Assembly (NCBI GenBank): GCA_016716275.1
Contig: JADJWR010000003.1
Coordinates: 1,054,001-1,118,000, forward strand
Reading direction: 5' to 3'
Length of the DNA stretch: 64,000 nucleotides
Source of the DNA: Burkholderiales bacterium
GTDB taxonomy: Bacteria > Pseudomonadota > Gammaproteobacteria > Burkholderiales > Burkholderiaceae_F
The translations under genes were made by a program, and so were the position numbers. Positions 33,458-42,735 of the stretch are shown piece after piece. The first letter of the stretch is position 1. Every line of letters starts with the position of its first letter. Below the pieces are notes generated by a model, which was given only the letters and a program-made list of their open reading frames with translations, ran no database searches and had not been told where the DNA came from.

Positions 33458-34730
33458 AAGCGGCCCGCCGAAGCTCCAGCGTCTCGGCCAGCGGCGGCTC
33501 GGCGAACAGCGCGATCGCCTCCTCGGGAGAGGTCGCCTTCAGCAGCCGCTCCTGCACCTGCGCCGGCGACCAGCGGCCGGCCGCCAGCGAGTCCGCAAAG
33601 CGCGCCGCGGCCGCCGCGTCGTCGAAGAATTTCAGGTACATGCGCTGCAGCTGGTCGCTGTCGCACAGACCGAGTTCCATCCGGAAGTCGACCCGGCCGG
33701 AGCGGATCGCCGCCTCGTCGATCAGCTGCGGGTGATTGGTGGTCAGGAACACCACCGAGCCCTCGTGGGCCGCCACGCCGTCGAGCGCGTTGATGAAGCC
33801 CGAGTACGAGACCTTGACCGCCGAGTCGCTCTTCTGCCGCTGCTGGAAGAAGGCGTCGACGTCCTCGATCAGGATCACCGAGCGGTTCGGCACGCTGGCC
33901 AGCAGGTTGCCGATCTTCTCGTCGGTGACGTTGGGCGACGCCAGCGACAGCACGCACACGTTGAGCCGCAGCTCGGAAGCCAGCGCCGTGACCAGCGAGG
34001 TCTTGCCGGTTCCGGGCGGCCCGTACAGCAGGTAGCCGCGACGCCACGGGATGCCCAGCGTCTCGTAGCGGCCGCGGGCGTCGAAGAAGCGGTGCAGGTC
34101 GGCGAGGATCGCCTCCTTCTGGCCGCGCTTCAGGACCACCGAGTCGAGCTTGCGGTTGTTGCCCAGCCGCGCCCGTGTCCACTCGTTGTTGTACGGGCTC
34201 GGCACGTAGACGGCGATGCGGTTCAGCTCGCGCTCGATGCGGTGGTTCATCGCCGCGTGGACGATGGCCTCCAGCGGCCGCTTGTCGCGGCCGAAGGTCG
34301 ACACCGAGATTCTCTCGATCACCGAGGCGCCGCCGACCTGCACCTCGCGCTTCATCCACATCAGGCGGCCGTCCAGCACGAACAGGTGGAAGCCCTCGCC
34401 GGGCGAGAAGATCGGCGCCGGCCGGCCGCCCTGCTGCAGCTCGTCCTGCAGGCTCTGGTAGGTCGAGCTCTGCTGGCGCACGGTGCGCACGGTGAAGTTG
34501 TTGATCCGGCGCAGCACCTCGCGGCTGTCCATGTACTCGACCAGCGCCGGAAACATCAGCTCCTCGCGGCTGTCGACGGCCAGCGTGGTAATCAGGAAAT
34601 GCTTGGCCCAGGCCGCCACCTTGCCCGGCACCTCGCGCAGCCACATGGCGAGGATGCCGATCACCGCCAGCGCGGTGCCGCCCGACACCAGCGGGCTCGA
34701 GACAAAGACCGTTTGCAGCGATTCGAACAC
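33456..34730 (-). CDS. BCS1-like membrane-anchored AAA ATPase
   Basis: The 424-residue protein has one N-terminal transmembrane segment (about residues 12-30). A BCS1-N-like domain follows (about 45-200, ending with KLDSVVLKRGQKE), then an AAA module with Walker A GPPGTGKT (237-244), Walker B ILIEDVD (286-292), SGFINALDG and the sensor region TTNHPQLIDEAAIRSGRVD. These are the hallmarks of mitochondrial BCS1, which translocates folded Rieske protein. The bacterial role is unknown. No Rieske or bc1 gene is in the window. It starts 92 nt after the transglutaminase gene on the same strand and could belong to the Anbu cluster. Family assignment is firm; the functional link is inference. Confidence 0.88.
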   Translation of the reverse strand: MFESLQTVFVSSPLVSGGTALAVIGILAMWLREVPGKVAAWAKHFLITTLAVDSREELMFPALVEYMDSREVLRRINNFTVRTVRQQSSTYQSLQDELQQGGRPAPIFSPGEGFHLFVLDGRLMWMKREVQVGGASVIERISVSTFGRDKRPLEAIVHAAMNHRIERELNRIAVYVPSPYNNEWTRARLGNNRKLDSVVLKRGQKEAILADLHRFFDARGRYETLGIPWRRGYLLYGPPGTGKTSLVTALASELRLNVCVLSLASPNVTDEKIGNLLASVPNRSVILIEDVDAFFQQRQKSDSAVKVSYSGFINALDGVAAHEGSVVFLTTNHPQLIDEAAIRSGRVDFRMELGLCDSDQLQRMYLKFFDDAAAAARFADSLAAGRWSPAQVQERLLKATSPEEAIALFAEPPLAETLELRRAA

Positions 34731-34822
34731 GTCGGCTCTCCCGGCAGGTTCCGGCCCAGGTCGGGCCGAAAGCCGTTAACGCACGAGCGGCAGAAAGCGC
34801 TGACAGCGGCCGGGCGGCCCGC

Positions 34823-35719
34823 TCAGGCGGGCAGCACGGTCACCGCGACCTTCATCGTGTGCTCGGCGCCGCCGCGGATGACGCCGCGCAGCGGCGTGAC
34901 GTCGCCGAAGTCGCGGCCGACCGCCAGCGTCACGTGCGAGGCGCCGACCAGCAGATCGTTGGTCGGGTCCAGGTCGACCCAGCCTGCCTGCGGGCACCAC
35001 ACCGACACCCAGGCGTGCGAGGCGTCGGCGCCGAGCAGGCGCGGCTGCCCCGGCGGCGGGCGGGTCAGCAGGTAGCCGCTGACGTAGGCTGCCGGCAGGC
35101 CGAGCGCGCGCAGGCAGCCGAGCATCACGTGCGCGTAGTCCTGGCACACACCATGCCGCTGCGCGAACACCTCGGCCAGCGGCATGCCGACCGAGGTGCT
35201 GGCCGGCCGGTAAGTGAAATCGGCGTGGATCCGGTGCATCAGGTCGATCGCGCCGGCGATCAGCCGCCGGCCGGCCGGAAAGGATGCCTCGGCATAGCTG
35301 CGCAGGTCGTCGATGATCGGCACGAACGGCGATCCGTAGAGGAAGTCGGCCGCCGGCCAGAACGGCGCACGCACGCGGAAGCGCAGCGCACCCGCCGCCG
35401 TCTCCCAGCGGGCGCTCGCCTCGGGATCGAGCTCGGCGAAGCGCGGCGTCACGACCAACCGGCTTTCGGCCCGCACGCGCAGCACGTCGTGCGGCGTGAA
35501 CAGGGCGAACCAGGTGCGCAGGTTGCCGAAGGCGTCGGTCGCCACGGTGCACTGGGCCGGCTTCGGTTCGATGGCGATCTCGGCGTCGGCCACCTGCTGC
35601 GCGTGGCCCGACTGCGGCATCAGGCAGGCCAGGTGATAAGCGATGTCGACGCGCGGCGAGTAGCGATAAGTCGTCTCGTGCACGACCCGCAGCGCCTGCG
35701 CCGCGCCGGCACTGCTCAT
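34823..35719 (-). CDS. Transglutaminase-like cysteine peptidase-fold protein
   Basis: A 298-residue protein with an N-terminal bacterial-transglutaminase N domain (VVHETTYRYSPRVDIAYHL) and a transglutaminase core. The probable catalytic triad is Cys192 in GVCQDYAH, His235 in ASHAWVSV and Asp251 in WVDLDPTND. Such proteins may act as peptidases or amide-exchange enzymes. The ATG at 35719 overlaps the stop of the fused ATP-grasp gene (ATGA), so translation is coupled. This gene type is a standard member of Anbu/alpha-E/ATP-grasp clusters, where it is predicted to cleave or form amide bonds in the product peptide. Confidence 0.88.
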   Translation of the reverse strand: MSSAGAAQALRVVHETTYRYSPRVDIAYHLACLMPQSGHAQQVADAEIAIEPKPAQCTVATDAFGNLRTWFALFTPHDVLRVRAESRLVVTPRFAELDPEASARWETAAGALRFRVRAPFWPAADFLYGSPFVPIIDDLRSYAEASFPAGRRLIAGAIDLMHRIHADFTYRPASTSVGMPLAEVFAQRHGVCQDYAHVMLGCLRALGLPAAYVSGYLLTRPPPGQPRLLGADASHAWVSVWCPQAGWVDLDPTNDLLVGASHVTLAVGRDFGDVTPLRGVIRGGAEHTMKVAVTVLPA

Positions 35720-38268
35720 GCCCGCACCATGTGGAATGCCGGGTCGGCATGGCTGAAGAACCGGCTGCCGATCGACTCGGACAGCCCGATGCCGGCGACG
35801 CCGATTGCCTCGACCAGCTCGAGCAGCGTGTGCAGGTAGCCGTCGGCACCGGCCGTGGTCAGCATCTCGATCGTCGGCCACTGTTCGGTCGGCGGCAGCC
35901 GTGCCAGCAGTTCCTCGCCGTGCGGCGCCGGCAGCTGGGTCAGCTGCTGGCGCAGCGTGCGCACCACACAGGCGAGCGAGCGGGGATTGGCATGGTCGCG
36001 CACCAGCAGCTCGACCAGCGCCACCGGATGCTGCCATCGCTGGTGGCGGGCCCGGTAGGTGATCACGCTGTCGGCAAGCTGCAGCAGCAGTTCGAAGCCG
36101 TCCCCCGACAGCGCCTGCTGGGTCTCGAACATCATCTGCAGGCCGCCCGCCTGGGTGACCAGCCGCTCGATCTGGCGGCCGATCGTCAGCAGCCGCCAGC
36201 CCTCGTCGCGTGTCATGCGGTCGGCCTGTGCGCCGGTCACCGCCGCCAGCCGCAGCTCCAGCTGCTGCAGGATCTCGACTGCCTCGTCGTCGGAGACCAC
36301 GCCGTCGGCGCCGGCGGCGGCGCTCCCGGCCCGCAGTTCGGCGAGCGTCTGGCCGATGAGCCGCGCATGCTCGGCCGACAGCCGCTCGCGTATCTGCTCG
36401 CCGGCCCGCGCCAGCGAGGCGATGCTGAAGGCAACGCCACGGCTGTCGACTTCGTCGAACAGCGAGGCGATCAGCGTGCGCTCGAACACCGCCAGCCGCT
36501 GCGACGGCAGCGGCACGCCGGCCGGCACCAGCCCCTGCAGCACCGCCAGCCGCGCCGCCGTGTCGAGCAGCGGCAACGGCACGTCGGCGTCTTCGCCCAG
36601 AAGCGCCAGCGTGCTGCGGGCCAGCCGCACGCCGTATTCGGCCCGCTCGGCATAGCGGCCCATCCAGAACAGGTTCTCGGCGGCGCGGCTGGTCACCGGC
36701 CGTCGCGCCGACTCGAGCGCCGCCGCCGACAGCGGCCCAGGCAGCATCGAGAAGGTCTCGACCGGCCCGCTGGTCAGCACCCAGGTGTCGACACTGGAGC
36801 CGCCGCGCGCCGCCGTCACCACCTGCTCGTCGCCGGCGATGCGTGTCAGTCCGCCGGGCAGCACGTGCCACTGCCCGTCGCCCTCGGCCACCGCGTACAC
36901 GCGCAGCATCGCCGTGCGCGGCGTGAGCTGCCCGTCGCGCCAGGTCGCCACCTCCGACAGCGGCAGGTATTCCTGCAGGGTGTGATCGTCCGGCCGGGCG
37001 CGGATGCGCTCGGCGCGCCGCTGACGCTGCCGCTCGTCGAGCCGTGCGACGACCTCGGTATCCCAGCCCTGCGCCTTGGCCTGCGCCGGCGAAGTCGGCT
37101 TGACGACCATTTTGCCGAGCTCAGGCAGCGCTTGCGCCAGCGCCGCAGCCTCGCCGCACCACCAGGACGCCAGCGACGGCAGCGCCAGCTTCTCGCCGAA
37201 CAGCCGCTGCGCGATCGCCGGCAGGAACCCGGCAATCGCCGGCGACTCGAGGAAGCCGGAGCCGAGCCCGTTGGCGACCATCACCTGGCCGGCGCGGATC
37301 GCCTGCAGCAGCCCCGGCACGCCGAGCGCCGAGTCGCTGCGCAGCTCCAGCGGATCGCAGTAGTCGTCGTCCAGTCGCCGCAGGATGCCGTGCACGCGCT
37401 CCAGTCCCTGCAGCGTCTTGAGGAACACGCGCTCCTCGCGCACCGTCAGGTCGCCGCCCTCGACCAGCGGGATGCCGAGATAGCGCGCCAGGTAGACGTG
37501 CTCGAAGTACGTCTCGCTGTGCGGCCCCGGCGTCAGCAGCACCACCCGCGGCGTCGCGTCCCCCCCCGCCGGGCTGCCCCGATACAGCATCTCGAGCAGG
37601 CGGCGAAAGCTGGCGCCGAGCCGCTGCACGCGCAGCTCGCGGAAGGCTTCCGGAAACAGCCGCGAGACGATCATCCGGTTCTGCAGCGCGTAGCCGAGGC
37701 CGGAGGGCGCCTGGGTGCGGTTGCCGATCAGCCACCAGGCGCCATCCGTGCCGCGCGCCAGATCGAAGGCAATGACGTGCAGGTAGATGCCATCGGCCGG
37801 CGTGAAGCCAACGAGCGGCCGCAGGTAGCCGGGCTGGCCGTAGACCAGCGCCGGCGGCAGGAAGCTCTCGCGCAGCAGCCGCTGCGGGCCGTACACGTCG
37901 CGCATCACGGCGTTGAGCAGCCGCGCGCGCTGCGCCGCGCCGCGTTCGATCAGCGCCCACTCGTCGGCACCGACGATCAGCGGCAGCAGGTCGAGCGACC
38001 ACGGCCGCTCGCCGCCGCCGCTGGCGCGGTACACGTTGTAGGTGACGCCGTCGTCACGGATCTGCCGCGCCAGCATCGCCGCGCGGCGGTCGAGGTCGGC
38101 GAAGCCGGTGGCACCGAGATGGGTGAAGAACTGCTGCCACGCCGGCCGCAGGCCGCCATCGGCCGCTCGCAGCTCGTCGTAGTGTCCGTCGCCCGAAGGC
38201 CGCGCGAGATCGAGCGCAATCGCCCGCGGATCGGCGCCGCTGTCGACCTGGAAACCTGAGTTCGCCAC
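35716..38268 (-). CDS. Fused circularly permuted ATP-grasp and alpha-E protein
   Basis: An 850-residue fusion. Residues 1 to about 510 align with the separate ATP-grasp protein encoded further upstream (shared APSGLGYALQNRM, SRLFPEAF, LLTPGPHSETYFEH, LGVPGLLQA and PGGLTR). Residues from about 526 (TSRAAENLFWMGRYAERAEY) match the separate alpha-E protein. At the position of the metal-binding EDN of the upstream paralogue this copy has Gly-Asn-Arg (182-184), and the GGYGM loop is missing after VVKPTS. It may therefore lack ordinary ATP-grasp catalysis. Known family context is peptide synthesis with alpha-E and transglutaminase partners; the catalytic state here is inference. Confidence 0.87.
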   Translation of the reverse strand: MANSGFQVDSGADPRAIALDLARPSGDGHYDELRAADGGLRPAWQQFFTHLGATGFADLDRRAAMLARQIRDDGVTYNVYRASGGGERPWSLDLLPLIVGADEWALIERGAAQRARLLNAVMRDVYGPQRLLRESFLPPALVYGQPGYLRPLVGFTPADGIYLHVIAFDLARGTDGAWWLIGNRTQAPSGLGYALQNRMIVSRLFPEAFRELRVQRLGASFRRLLEMLYRGSPAGGDATPRVVLLTPGPHSETYFEHVYLARYLGIPLVEGGDLTVREERVFLKTLQGLERVHGILRRLDDDYCDPLELRSDSALGVPGLLQAIRAGQVMVANGLGSGFLESPAIAGFLPAIAQRLFGEKLALPSLASWWCGEAAALAQALPELGKMVVKPTSPAQAKAQGWDTEVVARLDERQRQRRAERIRARPDDHTLQEYLPLSEVATWRDGQLTPRTAMLRVYAVAEGDGQWHVLPGGLTRIAGDEQVVTAARGGSSVDTWVLTSGPVETFSMLPGPLSAAALESARRPVTSRAAENLFWMGRYAERAEYGVRLARSTLALLGEDADVPLPLLDTAARLAVLQGLVPAGVPLPSQRLAVFERTLIASLFDEVDSRGVAFSIASLARAGEQIRERLSAEHARLIGQTLAELRAGSAAAGADGVVSDDEAVEILQQLELRLAAVTGAQADRMTRDEGWRLLTIGRQIERLVTQAGGLQMMFETQQALSGDGFELLLQLADSVITYRARHQRWQHPVALVELLVRDHANPRSLACVVRTLRQQLTQLPAPHGEELLARLPPTEQWPTIEMLTTAGADGYLHTLLELVEAIGVAGIGLSESIGSRFFSHADPAFHMVRA

Positions 38269-38284
38269 GCGCCGATGTTACGAG

Positions 38285-41200
38285 CTAGGCGTTGCGCAGG
38301 TCGAGCGTGAACGGGAACTCTCGGCTCGGCGCGGCCGCCGGCACCTCGATCGGCCCGGGGGTATGGCCGGTGCGGAAGAAACGCGCCAGGCGTCGGCTTT
38401 CCGCCTCGTAGGCGTTGACCGGGAACGCCTCGTAGTTGCGCCCGCCCGGGTGGGCGACGTGGTACTGGCAGCCGCCGAGCGAGCGACGGTTCCAGGTGTC
38501 GACGATGTCGAAGGTCAGCGGCGCGTGCACGCCGATGGTCGGATGCAGCGACGCCGCCGGCTGCCAGGCGCGGTAGCGCACGCCGGCGACGTGCTCGCCG
38601 ACGCGTCCGGTCGGCTGCAGCGGCGCCGCGCGGCCGTTGACGGTGATCACATAGCGCCCTTCGTTGAACCCGGTGACGCGCACCTCGATGCGCTCCAGCG
38701 ACGAATCGACGTAGCGCACCGTGCTGCCCGCCGCGCCCTCCTCGCCCATCACGTGCCAAGGCTCCAGCGCGCCGCGCAGGGAAAGGCCGATGCCGCGCGC
38801 CGCCACCTCGCCGAACAGCGGAAAACGGAACTCGAAGTGCGGCGCGAACCAGGCGGCATCGAACCCGTAGCCCGCCTCGTTCAGCTCCTGCAGCACGTCC
38901 TCGAAGTCCATCCAGACGAAGGTCGGCAGCAGGAAGCGGTCGTGCAGCTCGGTACCCCAGCGTGTCAGCCGCGCGGCGTACGGCTGGCGCCAGAAGCGCG
39001 CCACCAGCGCCCGCAGCAGCAGCTGCTGCGCCAGGCTCATCTTCGCGTGCGGCGGCATTTCGAAGGCGCGCATCTCGAGCAGGCCGAGGCGGCCGCTCGG
39101 GCCGTCGGGCGAATACAGCTTGTCGATGCAGAACTCGGCCCGATGGGTGTTGCCGGTCACGTCGATCAGGATGTTGCGCAGCGCGCGGTCGACCAGCCAG
39201 GGCGGCGCGTCGTGGCCGTGGCGCTGGCGGATGCGCGACAGCTCGGCCAGCGCGATCTCCAGCTCGTAGAGCTGGTCGTTGCGCGCCTCGTCCACCCGCG
39301 GCGCCTGGCTGGTCGGGCCGACGAACAGGCCGCAGAACATGTACGACAGCGACGGATGGTTGTGCCAGTAGGAGATCAGGCTGGCCAGCAGGTCGGGGCG
39401 GCGCAGGAACGGACTGTCCGCCGGCGTGGCGCCGCCGAGCACGAAGTGGTTGCCGCCGCCGGTGCCGGTGTGGCGGCCGTCGAGCATGAACTTCTCGCTC
39501 GACAGCCGCGACCGGAACGCCGCCTCGTAGAGGAACTCGGTGTGCTCGACCAGTTCGTCCCAGTCGTGCGCCGGATGGATGTTCACCTCGATCACGCCCG
39601 GGTCGGGCGTGACCTGCAGCATCGTCAGGCGGGGGTCGCGCGGCGGCGGGTAGCCCTCGAGCACCAGCCTGAGGTCGAGTTCCGCCGCGGTGGCCTCGAC
39701 CGCGGCGAGCAGGTCGAGGTAGTCGCCGAGCGCCGCCAGCGGCGGCATGAAGACGTAGAGCACCCCGTTGCGGACTTCGACGCACAGCGCGGTGCGGGTA
39801 ATCCAGTGAGCGGACTCGAAGCGGACGGGAACCCGGGCGTGTTCGACCGCCGCGCCGCCTGCAGCGGCGGTGACAGCGCCTGGCGGGGCCGTCCCGCCGG
39901 GGCCTTCGAACCCGGCCTGCAGCGCCACGGCGCCGCCCTCCGCGAAGCCACCACCGATCGCATGCGGCGCGTACTGCGCACGGATGTCGGCATGCAGCGG
40001 CAGCGGCGCAGGATGCGCAAACGGGTCGAGTTCGTGCAGGTGGGGATGGTCGCTCTTCGAGGCCCACGGCAGCGAGTCGAGCGGCAGGCGATAACCCATC
40101 GGCGAGTCGCCGGGGATCAGGTACATGCGCTCCTCGCGGAACAGCCACGGCCCGCTGACCCACACCGGCCCGGCCAGCCCCGGGCGCGATTGGCGGGCAA
40201 GCGGCAGCACGTAGCCCACCTGCTTGTCGAGTCCCCAGTCGAACACCTTGCGCAGCCGCGCGCGTTCGAGTTCGTCGTCGAGCCTCGATTCGAACGGGTC
40301 GACGTTCACTGGCAACCGGCGCTCGCGCCAAAGGTAGTACCAGGTGTCCTCGTAGCCGGTCTGGATGAACTTCGGCTCCAGCCCGAGCCGCCTCGTCAGC
40401 GTCTCGATGAAGCGGCGCGCGTCGGCATCGCTGCACGACGAGGGCAGGCGTTCGTCGGCGAAGCGCGAAGGATCGTTCCAGCAAGGCTCGCCGTCGGCAC
40501 GCCAGAACACCGACAGCGCCCAGCGCGGCAACTGCTCGCCCGGGTACCACTTGCCCTGCCCGAAGTGCAGGAAGCCGCCGGCGCCGTACTTCTCGCGCAG
40601 GCGCTGCACCAGTTCGGTCGCGCAGCCGCGCTTGGACGGCCCCAGCGCCGCGGTGTTCCACTCCGCGCCGTCGCGGTCGTCCACCGACACGAAGGTCGGC
40701 TCGCCGCCCATCGTCAGCCGCACGTCGCCGTCGCGAAGGCTCTCGTCGACCCGTCGTCCCACCGCGATGATCTTCGCCCACTGCTCGTCGGTGTACGGCT
40801 TGGTCACGCGCGGCGATTCGAAGATGCGCGTCACCGTCATCGTGTGCGAGAACTCGACCTCGCAGTGGTCGACGTCCCCGCTCACCGGCGCCGCCGAGAT
40901 CGGCTCCGGCGTGCAGGCCACCGGGATGTGCCCCTCGCCGGCGAGCAGGCCCGAGGTCGGGTCGAGCCCGATCCAGCCGGCGCCCGGCAGGTAGACCTCG
41001 CACCAGGCGTGCAGGTCGGTGAAGTCGTGCTCCGCGCCCGAGGGCCCGTCGAGCGACTTCACGTCCGGCTTCAGCTGGATCAGGTAGCCGGAGACGAAGC
41101 GCGCCGCCAGACCCAGATGGCGCAGCACCTGCACCAGCAGCCAGCCGGTGTCGCGGCAGGAACCGGCCGCCAGTTCGAGCGTCTGTTCCGGCGTCTGCAC

Positions 41201-41695
41201 GCCGGGCTCCATGCGGATCAGGTAGCGGATCGCCTGCTGCAGCCGCTGGTTCAGGGCAACCAGGAAGTCGATCGTCCGCTGCTCACCGACGTCTATCGAT
41301 TGCAGGAACTCGCGCAGCCTCGGCGTCAGCGGCTCGCTGGCGAGGTACGGCGCCAGATCGTGGTGCAGCGCCGCCTCGTAACGGAACGGATACCTTTCCG
41401 CCGAAGGTTCGAGGAAGAAGTCGAACGGGTTGTAGACCGACATCTCGGCGACCAGATCGACGGTGACGCGGAACAGCTGCGTCTTCTCCGGGAACACCAG
41501 CCGCGCCAGGTAGTTGGCGAACGGGTCCTGCTGCCAGTTGATGAAGTGCCCGCCCGGCTCGATCTTCAGCGAGTACGACAGGATCGGCGTGCGGCTGTGC
41601 GGCGCCGGCCGCAGCCGCACGACCTGCGGCGACAGGCCGACGCGGCGGTCGTAGCGGTACTCGGTGACGTGATTCAGGGCGACGTGGATCGACAC
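38285..41695 (-). CDS. Transglutaminase/DUF2126 protein, 1136 residues
   Basis: The N-terminal 300 residues are a bacterial-transglutaminase N domain plus transglutaminase core. The likely triad is Cys180 in AAGSCRDTGW, His229 in DLHAWCEVY and Asp245 in GLDPTSG. The rest is DUF2126, recognisable by LTMGGEPTFVSVDD (GGEPTF at 330-335) and the later THR/HHRAEFCIDKLY-like segments. The family is large (about 1100 residues) and always occurs near alpha-E and permuted ATP-grasp genes. Iyer and Aravind's 2009 analysis of amidoligase systems predicted a role in making or trimming a peptide. It starts 112 nt before the Anbu stop and ends 16 nt before the fused gene. Confidence 0.88.
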   Translation of the reverse strand: MSIHVALNHVTEYRYDRRVGLSPQVVRLRPAPHSRTPILSYSLKIEPGGHFINWQQDPFANYLARLVFPEKTQLFRVTVDLVAEMSVYNPFDFFLEPSAERYPFRYEAALHHDLAPYLASEPLTPRLREFLQSIDVGEQRTIDFLVALNQRLQQAIRYLIRMEPGVQTPEQTLELAAGSCRDTGWLLVQVLRHLGLAARFVSGYLIQLKPDVKSLDGPSGAEHDFTDLHAWCEVYLPGAGWIGLDPTSGLLAGEGHIPVACTPEPISAAPVSGDVDHCEVEFSHTMTVTRIFESPRVTKPYTDEQWAKIIAVGRRVDESLRDGDVRLTMGGEPTFVSVDDRDGAEWNTAALGPSKRGCATELVQRLREKYGAGGFLHFGQGKWYPGEQLPRWALSVFWRADGEPCWNDPSRFADERLPSSCSDADARRFIETLTRRLGLEPKFIQTGYEDTWYYLWRERRLPVNVDPFESRLDDELERARLRKVFDWGLDKQVGYVLPLARQSRPGLAGPVWVSGPWLFREERMYLIPGDSPMGYRLPLDSLPWASKSDHPHLHELDPFAHPAPLPLHADIRAQYAPHAIGGGFAEGGAVALQAGFEGPGGTAPPGAVTAAAGGAAVEHARVPVRFESAHWITRTALCVEVRNGVLYVFMPPLAALGDYLDLLAAVEATAAELDLRLVLEGYPPPRDPRLTMLQVTPDPGVIEVNIHPAHDWDELVEHTEFLYEAAFRSRLSSEKFMLDGRHTGTGGGNHFVLGGATPADSPFLRRPDLLASLISYWHNHPSLSYMFCGLFVGPTSQAPRVDEARNDQLYELEIALAELSRIRQRHGHDAPPWLVDRALRNILIDVTGNTHRAEFCIDKLYSPDGPSGRLGLLEMRAFEMPPHAKMSLAQQLLLRALVARFWRQPYAARLTRWGTELHDRFLLPTFVWMDFEDVLQELNEAGYGFDAAWFAPHFEFRFPLFGEVAARGIGLSLRGALEPWHVMGEEGAAGSTVRYVDSSLERIEVRVTGFNEGRYVITVNGRAAPLQPTGRVGEHVAGVRYRAWQPAASLHPTIGVHAPLTFDIVDTWNRRSLGGCQYHVAHPGGRNYEAFPVNAYEAESRRLARFFRTGHTPGPIEVPAAAPSREFPFTLDLRNA

Positions 41696-41807
41696 GGTGT
41701 GTTCGCTTCAGCGCGGGACGAAACGCCACCGCCGCCGCGGTGGCGCCCTTCGGCATGCAATCTGCGTGCCTGCCTCTGCCGGCGCCTCGCCGCAGCCCGC
41801 CGGCGGC

Positions 41808-42686
41808 TCAGCGCGGCGGTCGCGCCTGGGTGCCCTGCGCGACCAGCTGCACATGCGAGGCCTCCGGATGTACGTCGACCTCGACGCTGGCCGGCAGCGG
41901 CGCGCGGACCGGGTGGGTCAGTTCCGTCTCCAGCCTTGGCGCGCCGGGCGCCGCATTGGCATCGCGCCAGGTCGGGTCCGGAATCTCCTGGAACACCTGC
42001 TTCAGCCGCGCGCCCCAGGCGTTGCGGATCATCTGCATGTACTGGTTGGCGTGGTCGATCTGCACGAAGCGTGTGACGCGCAGCGAGTCGGCCTCGTAGA
42101 CCAGCAGGTCGAGCGGCAGCCCGACCGAGATGTTCGAGCGCAGCGTCGAGTCCATCGAGATCAGCGCGCACTTGGCCGCCTCGTCGAGACCGGTGGCCGG
42201 CCCGATCACCCGGTCGATGATCGGCTTGCCGTACTTCGCCTCGCCGATCTGGAAGTACGGGTTCTCGGGTGTGGCCTCGATGAAGTTGCCCGCCGCGTAG
42301 ACGTGGAACAGCCGCATGCCCTCGCCGCGGATCTGGCCGCCGAAGATGAAGCTGCAGGCGAACTCGATGCCGGCGTCCTTCAGCGCCACCGAGTCCCGCG
42401 TGCGTACCTCGCGCACCGCCTCGCCGACCACGCGCACCGCCTCGAACATCGACTTGGCGTTCCACAGGCTGTCGTCGTGCGGCCCCGTCCGCTCGCAGAC
42501 GATCTGCCGCACCGCCTGGGTGATCGCCAGGTTGCCGGCCGAAAGCAGCACCATCAGTCGCTCGCCCGGATGCTCGAATACGGTCATCTTGCGGAACGTC
42601 GAGATCTGGTCGACCCCGGCGTTGGTGCGCGAGTCCGACAGGAACACCAGCCCGGCATTCAGCCGCATTGCCACGCAGTAGGTCAT
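41808..42686 (-). CDS. Anbu proteasome-like peptidase
   Basis: A 292-residue Ntn-hydrolase of the Anbu (ancestral beta subunit) family, related to HslV and proteasome beta subunits. The start MTYCVAMRLNAGLVFLSDSR places Thr2 as the nucleophile exposed after Met removal. Asp18 and Lys33 (TFRKM) complete the Thr-Asp-Lys set seen in HslV. Other family marks are RTNAGVDQISTF, VYAAGNFIEATP and GLPLDLLVY. I chose the ATG at 42686 because the Thr must be residue 2. Known Anbu assembles into an open helical ring; its substrate and ATPase partner are unknown. It lies between alpha-E and DUF2126 genes, its usual context. Confidence 0.93.
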   Translation of the reverse strand: MTYCVAMRLNAGLVFLSDSRTNAGVDQISTFRKMTVFEHPGERLMVLLSAGNLAITQAVRQIVCERTGPHDDSLWNAKSMFEAVRVVGEAVREVRTRDSVALKDAGIEFACSFIFGGQIRGEGMRLFHVYAAGNFIEATPENPYFQIGEAKYGKPIIDRVIGPATGLDEAAKCALISMDSTLRSNISVGLPLDLLVYEADSLRVTRFVQIDHANQYMQMIRNAWGARLKQVFQEIPDPTWRDANAAPGAPRLETELTHPVRAPLPASVEVDVHPEASHVQLVAQGTQARPPR

Positions 42687-42735
42687 TGCCCGGTCCGCCA
42701 GTCCCCCGAATGAGCCGATTCTACGGAGCGGCCCG

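Noticed and set aside
38363..42076. A 1237-codon open frame on the plus strand opposite the DUF2126 and Anbu genes
   Set aside because: Composition is His/Arg/Gln-rich and has no domain features. It mirrors the codon structure of the minus-strand genes, a common artefact in GC-rich DNA.
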